NCBI GenBank assembly: GCA_902495085.1
Contig: CABUWA010000001.1
Span: forward strand, 1 to 51,587
Direction: 5' to 3'
DNA from: an uncultured Collinsella sp.
GTDB taxonomy: Bacteria > Actinomycetota > Coriobacteriia > Coriobacteriales > Coriobacteriaceae
Length of the DNA stretch: 51,587 nucleotides
Shown: positions 36,505 to 46,623 of the stretch, piece after piece
Layout of the letters: the number at the start of each line of letters is the position of its first letter
Numbering within the stretch: the first letter of the stretch is position 1
Program-made: the position numbers and the translations under genes
The notes under the pieces: model-generated
What the model saw: the letters and a program-made list of their open reading frames with translations, nothing else
Databases searched by the model: none
What the model was told of the DNA's origin: nothing

Positions 36505-36512
36505 GGACAAAC

Positions 36513-37049
36513 CTACTCCGTCTCGCCCGGTCGAGCGCCGCGGGCCAGGGCGTCCTGGTACTCCTTGACGGCCTTGAGCCTCTGCATCGGCTTCAGTCGC
36601 TCAAACATGGTGTTGCCGTGCAAGTGATCGATCTCGTGCTGCAGACACACGCAGAACAGATCGCCCGAGGCCTCATAGCGAATCAGATTGGCATCCAGGT
36701 CATACGCCTCGACGACGACATGGTCGGGACGCTCAATCTCGCAGCTAATGCCGGGAATGGAAAGGCAGCCCTCGCTAAACGGCACCAGATGGTCGCTCTG
36801 CTCAACAATGACGGGATTGATGAGCACATACGGGTCGTAGTCGTTCTTGTCGCTGTAATCGCAGTCGATGGTGACGAGCTGAATGAGCTCGCCGATCTGC
36901 GGGGCAGCCAGGCCGCAGCCGCCGTTCTCAAACATCATCTTCTTCATCTTCTCGGCAAGCGCCTCGATCGCCGGGGTGATCTCTTCGATGACGGCGCACT
37001 CCTGGCGCAGACGAGGGTCGGGCGACAGTACGATTCCGTTGGCTTCCAT
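36513..37049 (-). CDS. def: peptide deformylase
   Basis: Metalloenzyme removing the formyl group from nascent proteins. All three motifs are present: NGGCGLAAPQIG (motif 1), EGCLSIPG (motif 2, Cys metal ligand) and CLQHEIDHLHG (motif 3, HExxH-type). About 178 residues. Two close ATGs exist (37055 and 37049); the second has the better spacing to GAAAGG. It follows priA by 18 bp. Confidence 0.95.
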   Translation of the reverse strand: MEANGIVLSPDPRLRQECAVIEEITPAIEALAEKMKKMMFENGGCGLAAPQIGELIQLVTIDCDYSDKNDYDPYVLINPVIVEQSDHLVPFSEGCLSIPGISCEIERPDHVVVEAYDLDANLIRYEASGDLFCVCLQHEIDHLHGNTMFERLKPMQRLKAVKEYQDALARGARPGETE

Positions 37050-37067
37050 GGCCATCCTTTCGGGTTG

Positions 37068-39521
37068 TTACATCAAATCATAGGCGTCGACATCAACGCT
37101 CACGCTCACGCCGCGCACGGAGCCCACCTCTTTGAGGCAGGCGTCGATATCATCAGAGACATGGTACCCCACGGGCGACTTCACAAGCAGATGGAAGCGG
37201 TAACGGTCCTTGGCTCTCTCGATTACACACGAAGCCGGGCCCAGCACCTGCGGCACGGCACTCCCCGCCCGTAAAAAGTCGGGCGCGGCGGCATGCCAAC
37301 GGCGCTTAAGAAGCTTTACAATGCGCCCGATGTAGTCCTGCGCGTCGTCTCGGTTCGCCGACCACACCAAAATGTTGACCAGGCGAACAAACGGCGGGTA
37401 CAGCGCGTCGCGGCGCTGGTCCAGGTCGTAGTCGGTAAAGATCGAACGGTCGTGCTCAGCGACAGCGCGAATGACCGGATCTTCGGGCAGGTAGGTCTGG
37501 ATGATCACCTCACCGGGGCGATCGCCGCGGCCGGCGCGGCCCGCAACCTGCTCCAGCAAGTCGTAGGCGCGCTCTCCTGCGCGGAAGTCCGGCAGCTTGA
37601 GGGCGAAATCGGCATTGACCACGCCCACGAGCGTGACCTCGGGAAAGTCGAGGCCCTTGGCGATCATCTGGGTGCCCAGCAGCACCGCACAATCGGCGGC
37701 ATCGAACTGCTCGAGCAGCTTTTTGTGCGCATCCTTGCCGCGCGTGGAATCGGCATCCATGCGAATAATGGCGACGTCCTCGGGAAGCATCTGGTGCAGC
37801 GCGTCCTCGATCTGTTGCGTGCCCAGACCCATTTTTGCCAGGTAGCGACTGCCACATTTGGGGCAACGGCTCGTGGGCGCGGGATACGGCTGCACGCGCC
37901 AAGACGAACCGCAGGTGTGGCACTGCAGCGTGTGTGTGCGCTCGTGATACGTAAGCGCGGTGGAGCAGTGGTTGCAGGTGGGCACGCAGCCGCATTCGCG
38001 GCACATCAGAAACGGCGCAAAGCCACGGCGGTTATGCAGCAGCACGGCCTTTTCGCGGCGCTCGACCACACGCTCCAGGCCCTCCATCAGCGGTTTTGAG
38101 AACATGGAACGGCTGCCGTGCGAGAACTCACGGCGCAGGTCGGCGATTCGAACCGTCGGCAGGACTGCGTGTCCCGGGCGCTCAGGCATCTCGACGCGCG
38201 TCCAGGTGGCACCGTTATACGTGCCACGGCGGCAGCGATGGAGGGCCTCAGCAGAAGGCGTGGCGGAGCCCAACACGAGCGGGCAGCGGTAGCGCCGCGC
38301 CATCTCAGCCGCCACCTCGCGCGCATGGTAGCGCGGACTGGAGCCCTGCTTGTAGCTGGTCTCGTGCTCCTCGTCGATGATGATGAGACCTAGATCGCTG
38401 AGCGGGCAAAAGAGCGCCGAGCGGGCGCCGACGACCACGCGCGCAGCACCGCTCGCGACCATGTCCCACTGATCCAGGCGCTCGCCGGCCGAAAGGCGCG
38501 AATGGAACACGGCGACCGTCTCGCCAAAGCGCGAGCGGAAGCGGCCGACGGTCTGGGCCGTAAGCGAGATCTCGGGCACGAGCACGCAGGCCGAGCGACC
38601 GGCCGCGAGCACGCGTTCGATAGCGGAGAGATAAACCTCGGTTTTGCCGGAGCCGGTGACGCCGTCGACCAGCACCACGTCTCCATGAGCGTCCAGACGG
38701 GCGCGCTCAATCTGCGCGAGCGCCTGCTGCTGGCCGTTGGTAAGTGCGACCGGCGCCTTGCCGCTTGCCGAGGACAGCGTGGTCTGCTCGCTGCAGCCAC
38801 GCCAGGCGCGACGCTCCTCCACCACCACGACGCCGCGTTTTTCGAGCGCCTTGATGGTCGCCGACATGCTGTTATAAAGCAGGTTGAGGTCGCGCGTCGT
38901 GACCGGCCCGCACTGGAGCGCCTCGATGAGCTGACGCTGACGGACCGCCGTTTTAGGAGGCGTATAGTCGAAGCCCTCGGGCGTAAGCATGACCCAGCGG
39001 TTTTGGATGGGTTTGACAGCAGGGCGCTCAACGGCCCAGACGCCATCATCGCCCTTGACCACGCGCGGGCTTCCGCCCGGGGGCAAGAACAGGCGCAGGC
39101 ACTCGGAAAGCGTCGCGACATACTCGCGGCTCATCCAGCGTGCGATACGGGCGGCCTCTGCGGTAAAGAGCGGCTTGCTGAGGATGGCCTCGATAGGCTT
39201 GATACGCGCGGGATCGAGAGCGTCGTTACCTTGCAGGTCGGCCAGCTCGGGCGCGATGTCGACGATGTAGCCCGCGGCCGCACGGTTGCCAAAATGAACT
39301 AGGACGGTGGAGCCGATCTGGAAATCGTTGGCGAGTGACTGCGGAATTCCATAAGCAAACGGCTCGGACAGAGCACGCGTCGGGATGTCGAGGACTACGC
39401 TCGCATAGGCGGCGATGGGCTCAGGTGCAGGCTCGGGCTGCGCCGGGGCGGCGGCAGGAGCCGCGGACTTCGGAGCTTCCTCCGGTTCTGGCGAACCAAA
39501 CAGCGAAAGTTGCTCGGCCAT
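37068..39521 (-). CDS. priA: primosomal replication restart helicase PriA
   Basis: 3'-5' helicase restarting stalled replication forks. 817 residues. The N-terminal DNA-binding part is preceded by a short acidic/Ala-Pro-rich leader (about residues 8-40). The helicase core has VDGVTGSGKTEVYL (Walker A), VGARSALFCPLSDLGLIIIDEEHE (DEEH) and a C-terminal GTQMIAKGLDFPEVTLV with QVAGRAGRGDRPGEV. The PriA-specific zinc region contains eight cysteines in CRECG, CNHC, CHTCG and CPKCG pairs. It is placed between gltX and def. Confidence 0.95.
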   Translation of the reverse strand: MAEQLSLFGSPEPEEAPKSAAPAAAPAQPEPAPEPIAAYASVVLDIPTRALSEPFAYGIPQSLANDFQIGSTVLVHFGNRAAAGYIVDIAPELADLQGNDALDPARIKPIEAILSKPLFTAEAARIARWMSREYVATLSECLRLFLPPGGSPRVVKGDDGVWAVERPAVKPIQNRWVMLTPEGFDYTPPKTAVRQRQLIEALQCGPVTTRDLNLLYNSMSATIKALEKRGVVVVEERRAWRGCSEQTTLSSASGKAPVALTNGQQQALAQIERARLDAHGDVVLVDGVTGSGKTEVYLSAIERVLAAGRSACVLVPEISLTAQTVGRFRSRFGETVAVFHSRLSAGERLDQWDMVASGAARVVVGARSALFCPLSDLGLIIIDEEHETSYKQGSSPRYHAREVAAEMARRYRCPLVLGSATPSAEALHRCRRGTYNGATWTRVEMPERPGHAVLPTVRIADLRREFSHGSRSMFSKPLMEGLERVVERREKAVLLHNRRGFAPFLMCRECGCVPTCNHCSTALTYHERTHTLQCHTCGSSWRVQPYPAPTSRCPKCGSRYLAKMGLGTQQIEDALHQMLPEDVAIIRMDADSTRGKDAHKKLLEQFDAADCAVLLGTQMIAKGLDFPEVTLVGVVNADFALKLPDFRAGERAYDLLEQVAGRAGRGDRPGEVIIQTYLPEDPVIRAVAEHDRSIFTDYDLDQRRDALYPPFVRLVNILVWSANRDDAQDYIGRIVKLLKRRWHAAAPDFLRAGSAVPQVLGPASCVIERAKDRYRFHLLVKSPVGYHVSDDIDACLKEVGSVRGVSVSVDVDAYDLM

Positions 39522-39550
39522 GGCCCCAGCACCTCCTATCCCATACGTCT

Positions 39551-39586
39551 ACAGAAACAAGAGCCCCGCTCGGGTGAACGGGGCTC
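39551..39586 (-). terminator. terminator after gltX
   Basis: On the minus strand GAGCCCCG pairs with CGGGGCTC around a 10-base loop and TTGTTTCTG follows. It would separate gltX from priA. Confidence 0.7.
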
Positions 39587-39609
39587 GGATACATACGTTT
39601 GCGCAGCGA

Positions 39610-41085
39610 TTACAGCGCCATCGTGCGGGCGCGGTCGATACGCGCCAGGCAGTCGTCGCGACCGACGAGCGCCATGGTCTCGCCCAGCGGAGGGCTCACC
39701 ATGTTGCCGCAAACGGCGACGCGCACGGCCTGGAACACCACGCGCTTCTTAAGGTCCATCTGCTCGGGCAGCGGCTCAAGCGCAGCGTCGATGACCTCTG
39801 CGGTCCACTCGTCCACGCCCTCAAGCGCGGCCTTAGCGGCATCCAGAATGGCACCCATGCCTTCCTTGGCCAGACCCTTGTTGACAGACTTCTCGTCATA
39901 CTCGAGCGTCTCGGCCGTAGCGAAGATGGGAGCGGCGACGGTCACGGCGTCGGCCGGCATCTTGGTGCGCGGCTTAACGATGGCAGCGAGCGCGTCGATC
40001 CAATCCTCGCCGTACTCGACATTACCCTCGATCAGACCAGCCTCGTGCAGCTCGGGGACCATGATCTCGTCGGCAAACTGAGCATCGGTCATGCCGTTAA
40101 TGTACTCAGCGTTGACCCAATCGAGCTTCTTGGGATCGAAGGTCGCCGGGTTCTTGGAGATGCGGTCGAGCGAGAACTTGCTGGCCAGGACATCGCGCGG
40201 AATGATCGTGGTCTCGCCGTCGAGCGACCAGCCGAGCAGTGCCAAGTAGTTGACGAACGCATCGGGCAGGTAGCCGGCATCGCGGTACTCCTCCACCGAG
40301 GTGGCGCCATGGCGCTTGGAGAGCTTTTTGCCGTCGGCGCCCAGAATCATGGAGATGTGGGCGAACGTAGGCACGGGCGCACCGAGGGCCTCGTAAACCA
40401 TGACCTGACGCGGGGTGTTGGACAGGTGGTCGTCGCCGCGGATGACGTGGGTGATCTTCATCATGGCGTCGTCGACGACGGTCGCGAAGTTGTACGTGGG
40501 CGTGCCGTCGGAGCGGAAGATGACAAAGTCGTCGAGCTCCTTGGCGTCAAAGGTCACCTCGCCATGGACGGCGTCGTGAATGACGACGTCGCCGCGGTCC
40601 TCGGGCACCTTGATGCGCAGGACGTAGGGCTCGCCGGCCTCGATGCGGCGGCGGGCCTCCTCGGGATCAAGATCGCGGCAGCGGCGCTGATAGCCCTGGA
40701 AGGGGTCCTTGCGCTCCTGAGCGGCCTTGCGGTCGGCCTCGAGCTGCTCCTTGGTGCAGAAGCAGGGATAGGCCTTGCCCTCATCCCAAAGCTGCTGGGC
40801 GGCCTGCTTATACAGGTCCAGGCGCTCGGTCTGGGCGTAGGGGCCAAAATCGCCGCCCACCTCGGGACCCTCGTCCCAGTCCAGGCCCAGCCAACGCATG
40901 GCGCGCAGGATGATCTGCGTGTTCTCATCGGTGGAGCGGGTGGGGTCGGTGTCGTCGATGCGCAGGATGAACGTGCCGCCGTTTGCGCGGGCGAAAGCCC
41001 AGTTATAGATAGCGGTGCGGGCGCCGCCGATGTGCAGCTTGCCCGTCGGTGAGGGTGCAAAGCGGACGCGAACGTCTGATGCCAT
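39610..41085 (-). CDS. gltX: glutamyl-tRNA synthetase
   Basis: Class I aminoacyl-tRNA synthetase charging tRNA-Glu. ATG 41085 follows GAGGAG. The HIGH-type motif is in RFAPSPTGKLHIGGART, GTPTYNFATVVDDAMMKITHV is the family's acceptor-binding block, and KLSKRHGATSV is the KMSKS motif. About 491 residues, normal for the family. No sign of GlnRS-type insertion. Confidence 0.95.
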   Translation of the reverse strand: MASDVRVRFAPSPTGKLHIGGARTAIYNWAFARANGGTFILRIDDTDPTRSTDENTQIILRAMRWLGLDWDEGPEVGGDFGPYAQTERLDLYKQAAQQLWDEGKAYPCFCTKEQLEADRKAAQERKDPFQGYQRRCRDLDPEEARRRIEAGEPYVLRIKVPEDRGDVVIHDAVHGEVTFDAKELDDFVIFRSDGTPTYNFATVVDDAMMKITHVIRGDDHLSNTPRQVMVYEALGAPVPTFAHISMILGADGKKLSKRHGATSVEEYRDAGYLPDAFVNYLALLGWSLDGETTIIPRDVLASKFSLDRISKNPATFDPKKLDWVNAEYINGMTDAQFADEIMVPELHEAGLIEGNVEYGEDWIDALAAIVKPRTKMPADAVTVAAPIFATAETLEYDEKSVNKGLAKEGMGAILDAAKAALEGVDEWTAEVIDAALEPLPEQMDLKKRVVFQAVRVAVCGNMVSPPLGETMALVGRDDCLARIDRARTMAL

Positions 41086-41168
41086 GGAAATCTCCTCGAT
41101 TGCAGGATGGATGTCTAACCGCATCAGTATAAAGCATCAAAGCAACCTCCGCACAAAGGGCACCGACC

Positions 41169-41227
41169 TACTCATTGGGGACATACTCATTGGGGACAGA
41201 CTTGACCTACTCATTGGGGACAGACTT
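41169..41227. repeat. three direct copies of TACTCATTGGGGACA
   Basis: Copies start at 41169, 41184 and 41208, the last being the outer end of the inverted repeat below. The same 15-mer occurs once more, inverted, at 41286-41300. The first two copies are contiguous, as if the end of the element had been duplicated. Confidence 0.85.
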
Positions 41228-41300
41228 AAATGACCATTCTTTGGGCAACCTGTCGGCACTTAGGCAAGGCTGGTCATTTATGTCTGTCCCCAATGAGTAG
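41207..41300. repeat. large inverted-repeat element with 30-bp arms
   Basis: Arms at 41207-41236 and 41271-41300 pair with one mismatch around 34 bases. It lies in the 322-bp gap between the divergent gltX and metK. The flank 41086-41168 has nothing else recognisable. Confidence 0.92.
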
Positions 41301-41334
41301 GTGCGGAAAGGGTGTGAATGTTTGATTTACGCGC

Positions 41335-41340
41335 TATGAT
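41335..41340 (+). promoter_or_regulatory. candidate -10 box of metK promoter
   Basis: TATGAT at 41335-41340 would start transcription near 41347, leaving about 60 nt of leader. No convincing -35 is visible. Confidence 0.3.
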
Positions 41341-41358
41341 GTGCCCTTGCATAGAGAG

Positions 41359-41395
41359 CCCGGCGGAATGGTAACGGTCGCCGGGACACGTTTTT
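41359..41395 (+). promoter_or_regulatory. leader hairpin before metK
   Basis: CCCGGCG and CGCCGGG form a perfect 7-bp stem with a 13-base loop, followed by ACACGTTTTT, and then GAAAGGAC as ribosome site. The shape is that of an attenuator. I could not match it to any SAM riboswitch class by eye. Confidence 0.4.
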
Positions 41396-41407
41396 GAAAG
41401 GACAATC

Positions 41408-42688
<1,281 letters not shown>

Positions 42689-42725
42689 GCCAGCGACAAA
42701 AGCTGCAGCCAAATAGAAACGCACC

Positions 42726-42763
42726 AAAAAGAGGTACCGGCCCCAACCGGTACCTCTTTTTTA
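42726..42763 (+). terminator. strong Rho-independent terminator after metK
   Basis: Perfect 15-bp arms containing GAGGTACCGG/CCGGTACCTC with a 6-base loop and a T6 end; the A-run at its left would let it act from both sides. Confidence 0.9.
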
Positions 42764-42856
42764 TCAATCCAGTGGTGAAGATGCTTCGATATGATCCTAC
42801 GCTGCGTCACCAGCTAATGAATTTTGCAGCACGGGCACTTCTACCATGTATCCTTA

Positions 42857-42975
42857 GTCCCGAGGGCGGGGCATAAGGTCGATCGCGAGTTCCGCACGAG
42901 CCGGAGAGCACTTAATGTGCTCTCCGTGCGAGCAGGACTGTCCGAGCAGGCGGCCTTATGCCCCGCCCTCGGGAC
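42857..42975. repeat. 119-bp nested inverted-repeat element before sdaA
   Basis: 22-bp perfect outer arms at 42857-42878 and 42954-42975, and a second perfect stem inside (42902-42911 with 42917-42926, TTAAT loop). The ends GTCCCGAGGG/CCCTCGGGAC resemble the GTCCCC ends of the element at 36409. The remaining part of the 312-bp gap after the metK terminator has no supportable gene. Confidence 0.9.
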
Positions 42976-43000
42976 GATGGGACAAAACAAAGGAGCACCC

Positions 43001-44608
43001 ATGGCAGGCAAGCCACAAACACTAGCTACGACCTCGGCATTCGAGATCCTGGGCCCCGTCATGGTCGGCCCCAGCTCATCGCACACCGCCGGCGCCCTGC
43101 GCTGCGCCCAAGTTGCCGCCAGCCTGCTGGAAGGCCGCATCACCAAAGTCACCTTTGGCCTGTGGAACTCCTTCGCCCACACCTACCGCGGCCACGGCAC
43201 CGACCGTGCGCTCGTCGCGGGCATCCTGGGCCTCGACACCGATGACGAGAATATCAAGCAGGCCTTCGACCTCGCTCGCGAGCAGGGCCTCGAATATCAC
43301 TTTGACATCAAGGGCGACGACGCCTCCATCCACCCCAATACCGTCGATATCGACATGGTCGACGACACGGGCGCCACGGCTCAGGTCCGCGGCGAGAGCC
43401 TGGGCGGCGGCAAGATGCGCATCAGCCGCATTAACGGCGTCGGCGTCGACATCTCGGGCATGTATTCCACGCTCTTCGTGGCGCACAAGGACGTCCCCGG
43501 TGTACTCGCCGCGCTCACCAACCTGCTCGCCTACGCCCACGTGAACATCGCATTCTGCCGCACCTACCGCACCGAAGTGGGCGGCCAGGCCTACTCCGTC
43601 TTTGAGACCGACGGCGCGCCCGACGACACCGTTATCCCGATGCTACGCAAGCTCGACAATGTTGATTACGCGACCTTTATCGAGCTCCCCGGTTCTGCCT
43701 CGTCGCTCTCCCCCGGCGTCTCGGCCAAGGAAATCTTCGACGACGGCGAGCAGCTGCTCGATGCGTGTGAGGAACTGGGGCTCAGCATCGGCGCCGTCAT
43801 GGCCGTTCGCGAGGCGCGTCTGACCGGCGAGGCCCACGCCGTCGCCGCCATGCGCCGCGTGCTCGACGTCATGCGCGAGGAGACCACGGCCCCCCTCGCA
43901 AATCCGCTGCGCTCACTCGGCGGGCTTATCGGCGGCGAGGCCAAGCTCGTCGAAGCCACCGGCCGCAACGATTTGAGTGCAAACCTGATGGGCCCCGTTC
44001 AGACCGACGCCGTGGCCCGCGCCATGGCCGTGCTCGAGCGCTCCGCCACCATGGGCGTGATCGTCGCCGCCCCCACGGCAGGCTCAGCGGGTGTTGTGCC
44101 CGGCTGCGTGCTTGCGCTCGCCGAGCGCCTGCAGCTCGACGACGAACAGGTCATGGACGCGCTCTACTGCGCAGCCGCCATCGGCCTCAACCTCACCACA
44201 AGCGCCTGCGTTGCCGGCGCCGAGGGCGGCTGCCAGGCCGAAGTCGGAAGCGCCGCCGCCATGGCAGCCGCCGCGCTGGTGCAGATGCTCGGCGGCACGC
44301 CCGAGCAGGCGCTCGACGCCAGCTCCATCGCGCTAAGTAACCTGCTGGGTCTCGTTTGTGACCCCGTCGGTGGCCTCGTGGAAGTGCCCTGCCAAAACCG
44401 CAACGCCATCGGCGTGGCAGCGGCCTTTAGCTCGGCACAACTCGCCCTCGCAGGCATTAAGAGCCTGGTGCCGTTTGACCAGATGGCACATGTCATGCTC
44501 TCGGTGGGTCACGCGTTGCCGGCAACGCTGCGCGAGACGGCAAAGGGCGGCATCGCGCAGGCTCCGGCCGCACTTTCGGCCTGTGCAAAATGCGGTGTGT
44601 GCGGGTAG
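43001..44608 (+). CDS. L-serine dehydratase, Fe-S type, beta and alpha parts fused
   Basis: Deaminates serine to pyruvate using an oxygen-sensitive [4Fe-4S] cluster. The beta part (FEILGPVMVGPSSSHTAGALRCAQ) is followed by an ACT-like region (FVAHKDVPGVLAALTNLLAY, residues about 165-235), then the alpha part with PTAGSAGVVPGCVLALAE, TSACVAGAEGGCQAEVGSA and DPVGGLVEVPCQNRNAIG, giving the cysteines that hold the cluster. 535 residues; in Bacillus these are two subunits (SdaAB with ACT, SdaAA), here one chain. Start ATG 43001 with AAAGGAG. The frame stays open back to 42824 through the repeat, which is not coding. Confidence 0.93.
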   Translation: MAGKPQTLATTSAFEILGPVMVGPSSSHTAGALRCAQVAASLLEGRITKVTFGLWNSFAHTYRGHGTDRALVAGILGLDTDDENIKQAFDLAREQGLEYHFDIKGDDASIHPNTVDIDMVDDTGATAQVRGESLGGGKMRISRINGVGVDISGMYSTLFVAHKDVPGVLAALTNLLAYAHVNIAFCRTYRTEVGGQAYSVFETDGAPDDTVIPMLRKLDNVDYATFIELPGSASSLSPGVSAKEIFDDGEQLLDACEELGLSIGAVMAVREARLTGEAHAVAAMRRVLDVMREETTAPLANPLRSLGGLIGGEAKLVEATGRNDLSANLMGPVQTDAVARAMAVLERSATMGVIVAAPTAGSAGVVPGCVLALAERLQLDDEQVMDALYCAAAIGLNLTTSACVAGAEGGCQAEVGSAAAMAAAALVQMLGGTPEQALDASSIALSNLLGLVCDPVGGLVEVPCQNRNAIGVAAAFSSAQLALAGIKSLVPFDQMAHVMLSVGHALPATLRETAKGGIAQAPAALSACAKCGVCG

Positions 44609-44629
44609 TGACCCTGAACGACTCGATAG

Positions 44630-44653
44630 TGGGACATTTGTCCCAGCTCTTTC
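44630..44653 (+). terminator. weak terminator-like hairpin after sdaA
   Basis: TGGGAC and GTCCCA around ATTT, followed by GCTCTTTCG. It is a short stem with a poor T run. Confidence 0.4.
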
Positions 44654-44694
44654 GAATGCCACCGTTTCCGTACCACAAACAGTAGGGCAATCGC

Positions 44695-44700
44695 TATAAT
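44695..44700 (+). promoter_or_regulatory. -10 box of L,D-transpeptidase gene
   Basis: Perfect TATAAT, about 58 bp before the start codon; the -35 region is not recognisable. Confidence 0.4.
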
Positions 44701-44757
44701 GCAAGCCCAGTAAAAACACGATGAACCGCAAGGCGAAAATCGAAGGATATGCATACG

Positions 44758-46491
44758 ATGTCGCAAAACGATCGAACTCAACTGATTCCCGATCCGCAGC
44801 AGCCGAGCAGGCACACCGGCGGCGTTCAGTCGCCGCGTCCTATCGCGCCGAGCCACGGTCAGCAGCGTAGTGCAGCAAACGCTTCCCAACACCCGAACCA
44901 ACAGCGACAGCAGCGTCAACAACGTCAGCGGCGCCAGGCAAACGGCAATGCGCCCAAGCAGCCCCCCACGCACGCTCGAGGCGATCGCGGCCCCGCGCGC
45001 AAACCCGCCGAGAACAATAAGTCGGGCAAAAAGACGGCGTTATTTGTCGTCCTGGGTCTAATCGTCATTGTCTATATAGTAGGCGTCGTAGCGTTTTCGC
45101 AGCTAGCCTACCCCAACACCACCATCGCCGGCGTCGACGTCTCGTTCTCCAACGCTTCGTCTGCCGCCACCAAGGTCAATTCGGCATGGAAGCACTATAA
45201 GCTCGCCGTGACAGGCGATGACTTTAGCTGGACCTATCAGCCCGAGTCCGATGAGCCCATCGTCGACGGCGAAGCTGCCGCAAAAGAAATCATCAGCCAC
45301 AACGAAGCCTTTGTATGGCCGGTCCGCCTTGTGGAATCCTTAAGCGGCAAGACCAAAACAACCGCCACCCCCAACGAAGTCGATCTTGATCAAGACGTCG
45401 ACCTGTCCATGCTCTCCGACACCTTTAACCAAAAGCAGTTTGAGAAGGATCTGGGCGCCGCCATCGACGAGTTTAACGAGGGCCGTTCGGGCACGTTCGA
45501 GGCCAATAGCTCCTATGACGAGCAGGCCGGCAAGTTTACCGTCGAGAAGGCGCGCTCCAACGAAAAACTCAACCGCGAGCATGTCATTAAGTATGCCGAG
45601 CTCGAGCTTGCCTCGCTGGCCGAGACCGTCGATCTTTCCAAGCTCGGCAACGATGCCTATGATCCTCTCAATGGCACGCTGACCGATGATCAGATTCAGG
45701 CCGCATGCGATGCCGCCAACAACTTCTTGGGCGTCAACGTGACCCTCAAGCTCAACGGCGAGGATGCCGGAAAGGTCGACGGCAGCTCCGTGTTGCAGTG
45801 GATCAGCTTTGCCGATCCGGCCAACCCCACGCTCGATACGTCGCAGATCAGTAGCTGGGCAGCCGAGCTCGCCAACGGCTTTAATACCGTGGGCTCCACT
45901 CGCTGGTGGACGCGCGCCGATGGCAAGCAGTGCGCCGTCGAAGGCGGTGACTTTGGTTGGTCCATCGACAGCAGCTCGCTCGCCAAGCAGGTCGAGGACG
46001 CCATTAACAACAAGCAGACCGGCGAGATCGAGATCAAGTACTCCCAGAAGGCCGACACCTTTACCGCAAAGGGAGAGCCCGACTGGAAGGCGTATATCGA
46101 CGTCGACCTGTCCGAGCAGCACGCGCGCTACTATGACGAGAACGGTAATATCGTTTGGGAGGCCAACTTTATTTCCGGCAAACCGGGCGAAGACGCCACC
46201 CCCGAGGGCGTGTGGCAAATCAACAGCAACGACGGCGGCAGCACCCTGATCGGAGCCAAGGACCCCGAGACCGGTAAGCCCAAATACGAGAGCCCGGTGA
46301 GCTACTGGATGCCGTTCGAGGGCAATATGATCGGCTTCCACGATGCCACCTGGCAAAACGACAAGAGCTTCGATAATGCCGAGTCCTATAAATGGTGCGG
46401 TAGCCACGGCTGCATCAACCTGCGCCTGGCCGATGCCAAGGCACTGCACGATTGCATCAAAGTCGGCCTGTGCGTGGTTGTCCACTCGTAG
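44758..46491 (+). CDS. membrane-anchored L,D-transpeptidase (YkuD family)
   Basis: Cross-links peptidoglycan through meso-diaminopimelate 3-3 bonds or attaches proteins. From ATG 44758 (577 residues): a disordered cytosolic N-terminus of about 95 residues rich in Gln, Arg and Pro, one membrane helix (ALFVVLGLIVIVYIVGVVAF), then an extracellular part with two repeated peptidoglycan-binding-like (PG_binding_4 type) regions, and a C-terminal YkuD domain ending in KWCGSHGCINLRLADAKAL, with the catalytic SHGCxNxR cysteine motif. An ATG three codons earlier (44749) is also possible. Its neighbours are an exporter operon and serine dehydratase, so a functional link is not evident. Confidence 0.92.
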   Translation: MSQNDRTQLIPDPQQPSRHTGGVQSPRPIAPSHGQQRSAANASQHPNQQRQQRQQRQRRQANGNAPKQPPTHARGDRGPARKPAENNKSGKKTALFVVLGLIVIVYIVGVVAFSQLAYPNTTIAGVDVSFSNASSAATKVNSAWKHYKLAVTGDDFSWTYQPESDEPIVDGEAAAKEIISHNEAFVWPVRLVESLSGKTKTTATPNEVDLDQDVDLSMLSDTFNQKQFEKDLGAAIDEFNEGRSGTFEANSSYDEQAGKFTVEKARSNEKLNREHVIKYAELELASLAETVDLSKLGNDAYDPLNGTLTDDQIQAACDAANNFLGVNVTLKLNGEDAGKVDGSSVLQWISFADPANPTLDTSQISSWAAELANGFNTVGSTRWWTRADGKQCAVEGGDFGWSIDSSSLAKQVEDAINNKQTGEIEIKYSQKADTFTAKGEPDWKAYIDVDLSEQHARYYDENGNIVWEANFISGKPGEDATPEGVWQINSNDGGSTLIGAKDPETGKPKYESPVSYWMPFEGNMIGFHDATWQNDKSFDNAESYKWCGSHGCINLRLADAKALHDCIKVGLCVVVHS

Positions 46492-46587
46492 TGCAACGCG
46501 CGCATTCCTACAACGTGGAGCTGCTGCGACCAATCTAACAGTTCCAAAAGAAACCGTCCCATGCGCCCGCCCCAACCGGTAGGCGCA

Positions 46588-46593
46588 TATAAT
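46588..46593 (+). promoter_or_regulatory. -10 box before MacA-like gene
   Basis: Perfect TATAAT, 31 bp before the start; no -35 of note. A TATAAT of the same kind precedes the transpeptidase gene. Confidence 0.35.
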
Positions 46594-46623
46594 TATCGAG
46601 GTTCTTTCTATAAAGGAGACGCT

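Noticed and set aside
36206..36510. Small hydrophobic membrane protein between fmt and def
   Set aside because: Two overlapping frames look hydrophobic, which is expected from the AT-rich sequence; both start in the inverted repeat or at a TTG without ribosome site.
39415..41052. Plus-strand ORF of 545 codons opposite gltX
   Set aside because: Antisense shadow of glutamyl-tRNA synthetase with no recognisable domain.
41169..41300. CRISPR array
   Set aside because: There are only three direct copies with unequal and very short spacing plus an inverted copy; no spacers and no cas genes are present.
42824..43000. N-terminal extension of serine dehydratase
   Set aside because: The frame is open, but it runs through the inverted repeat and lacks family similarity; ATG 43001 has a strong ribosome site and directly precedes the conserved start.
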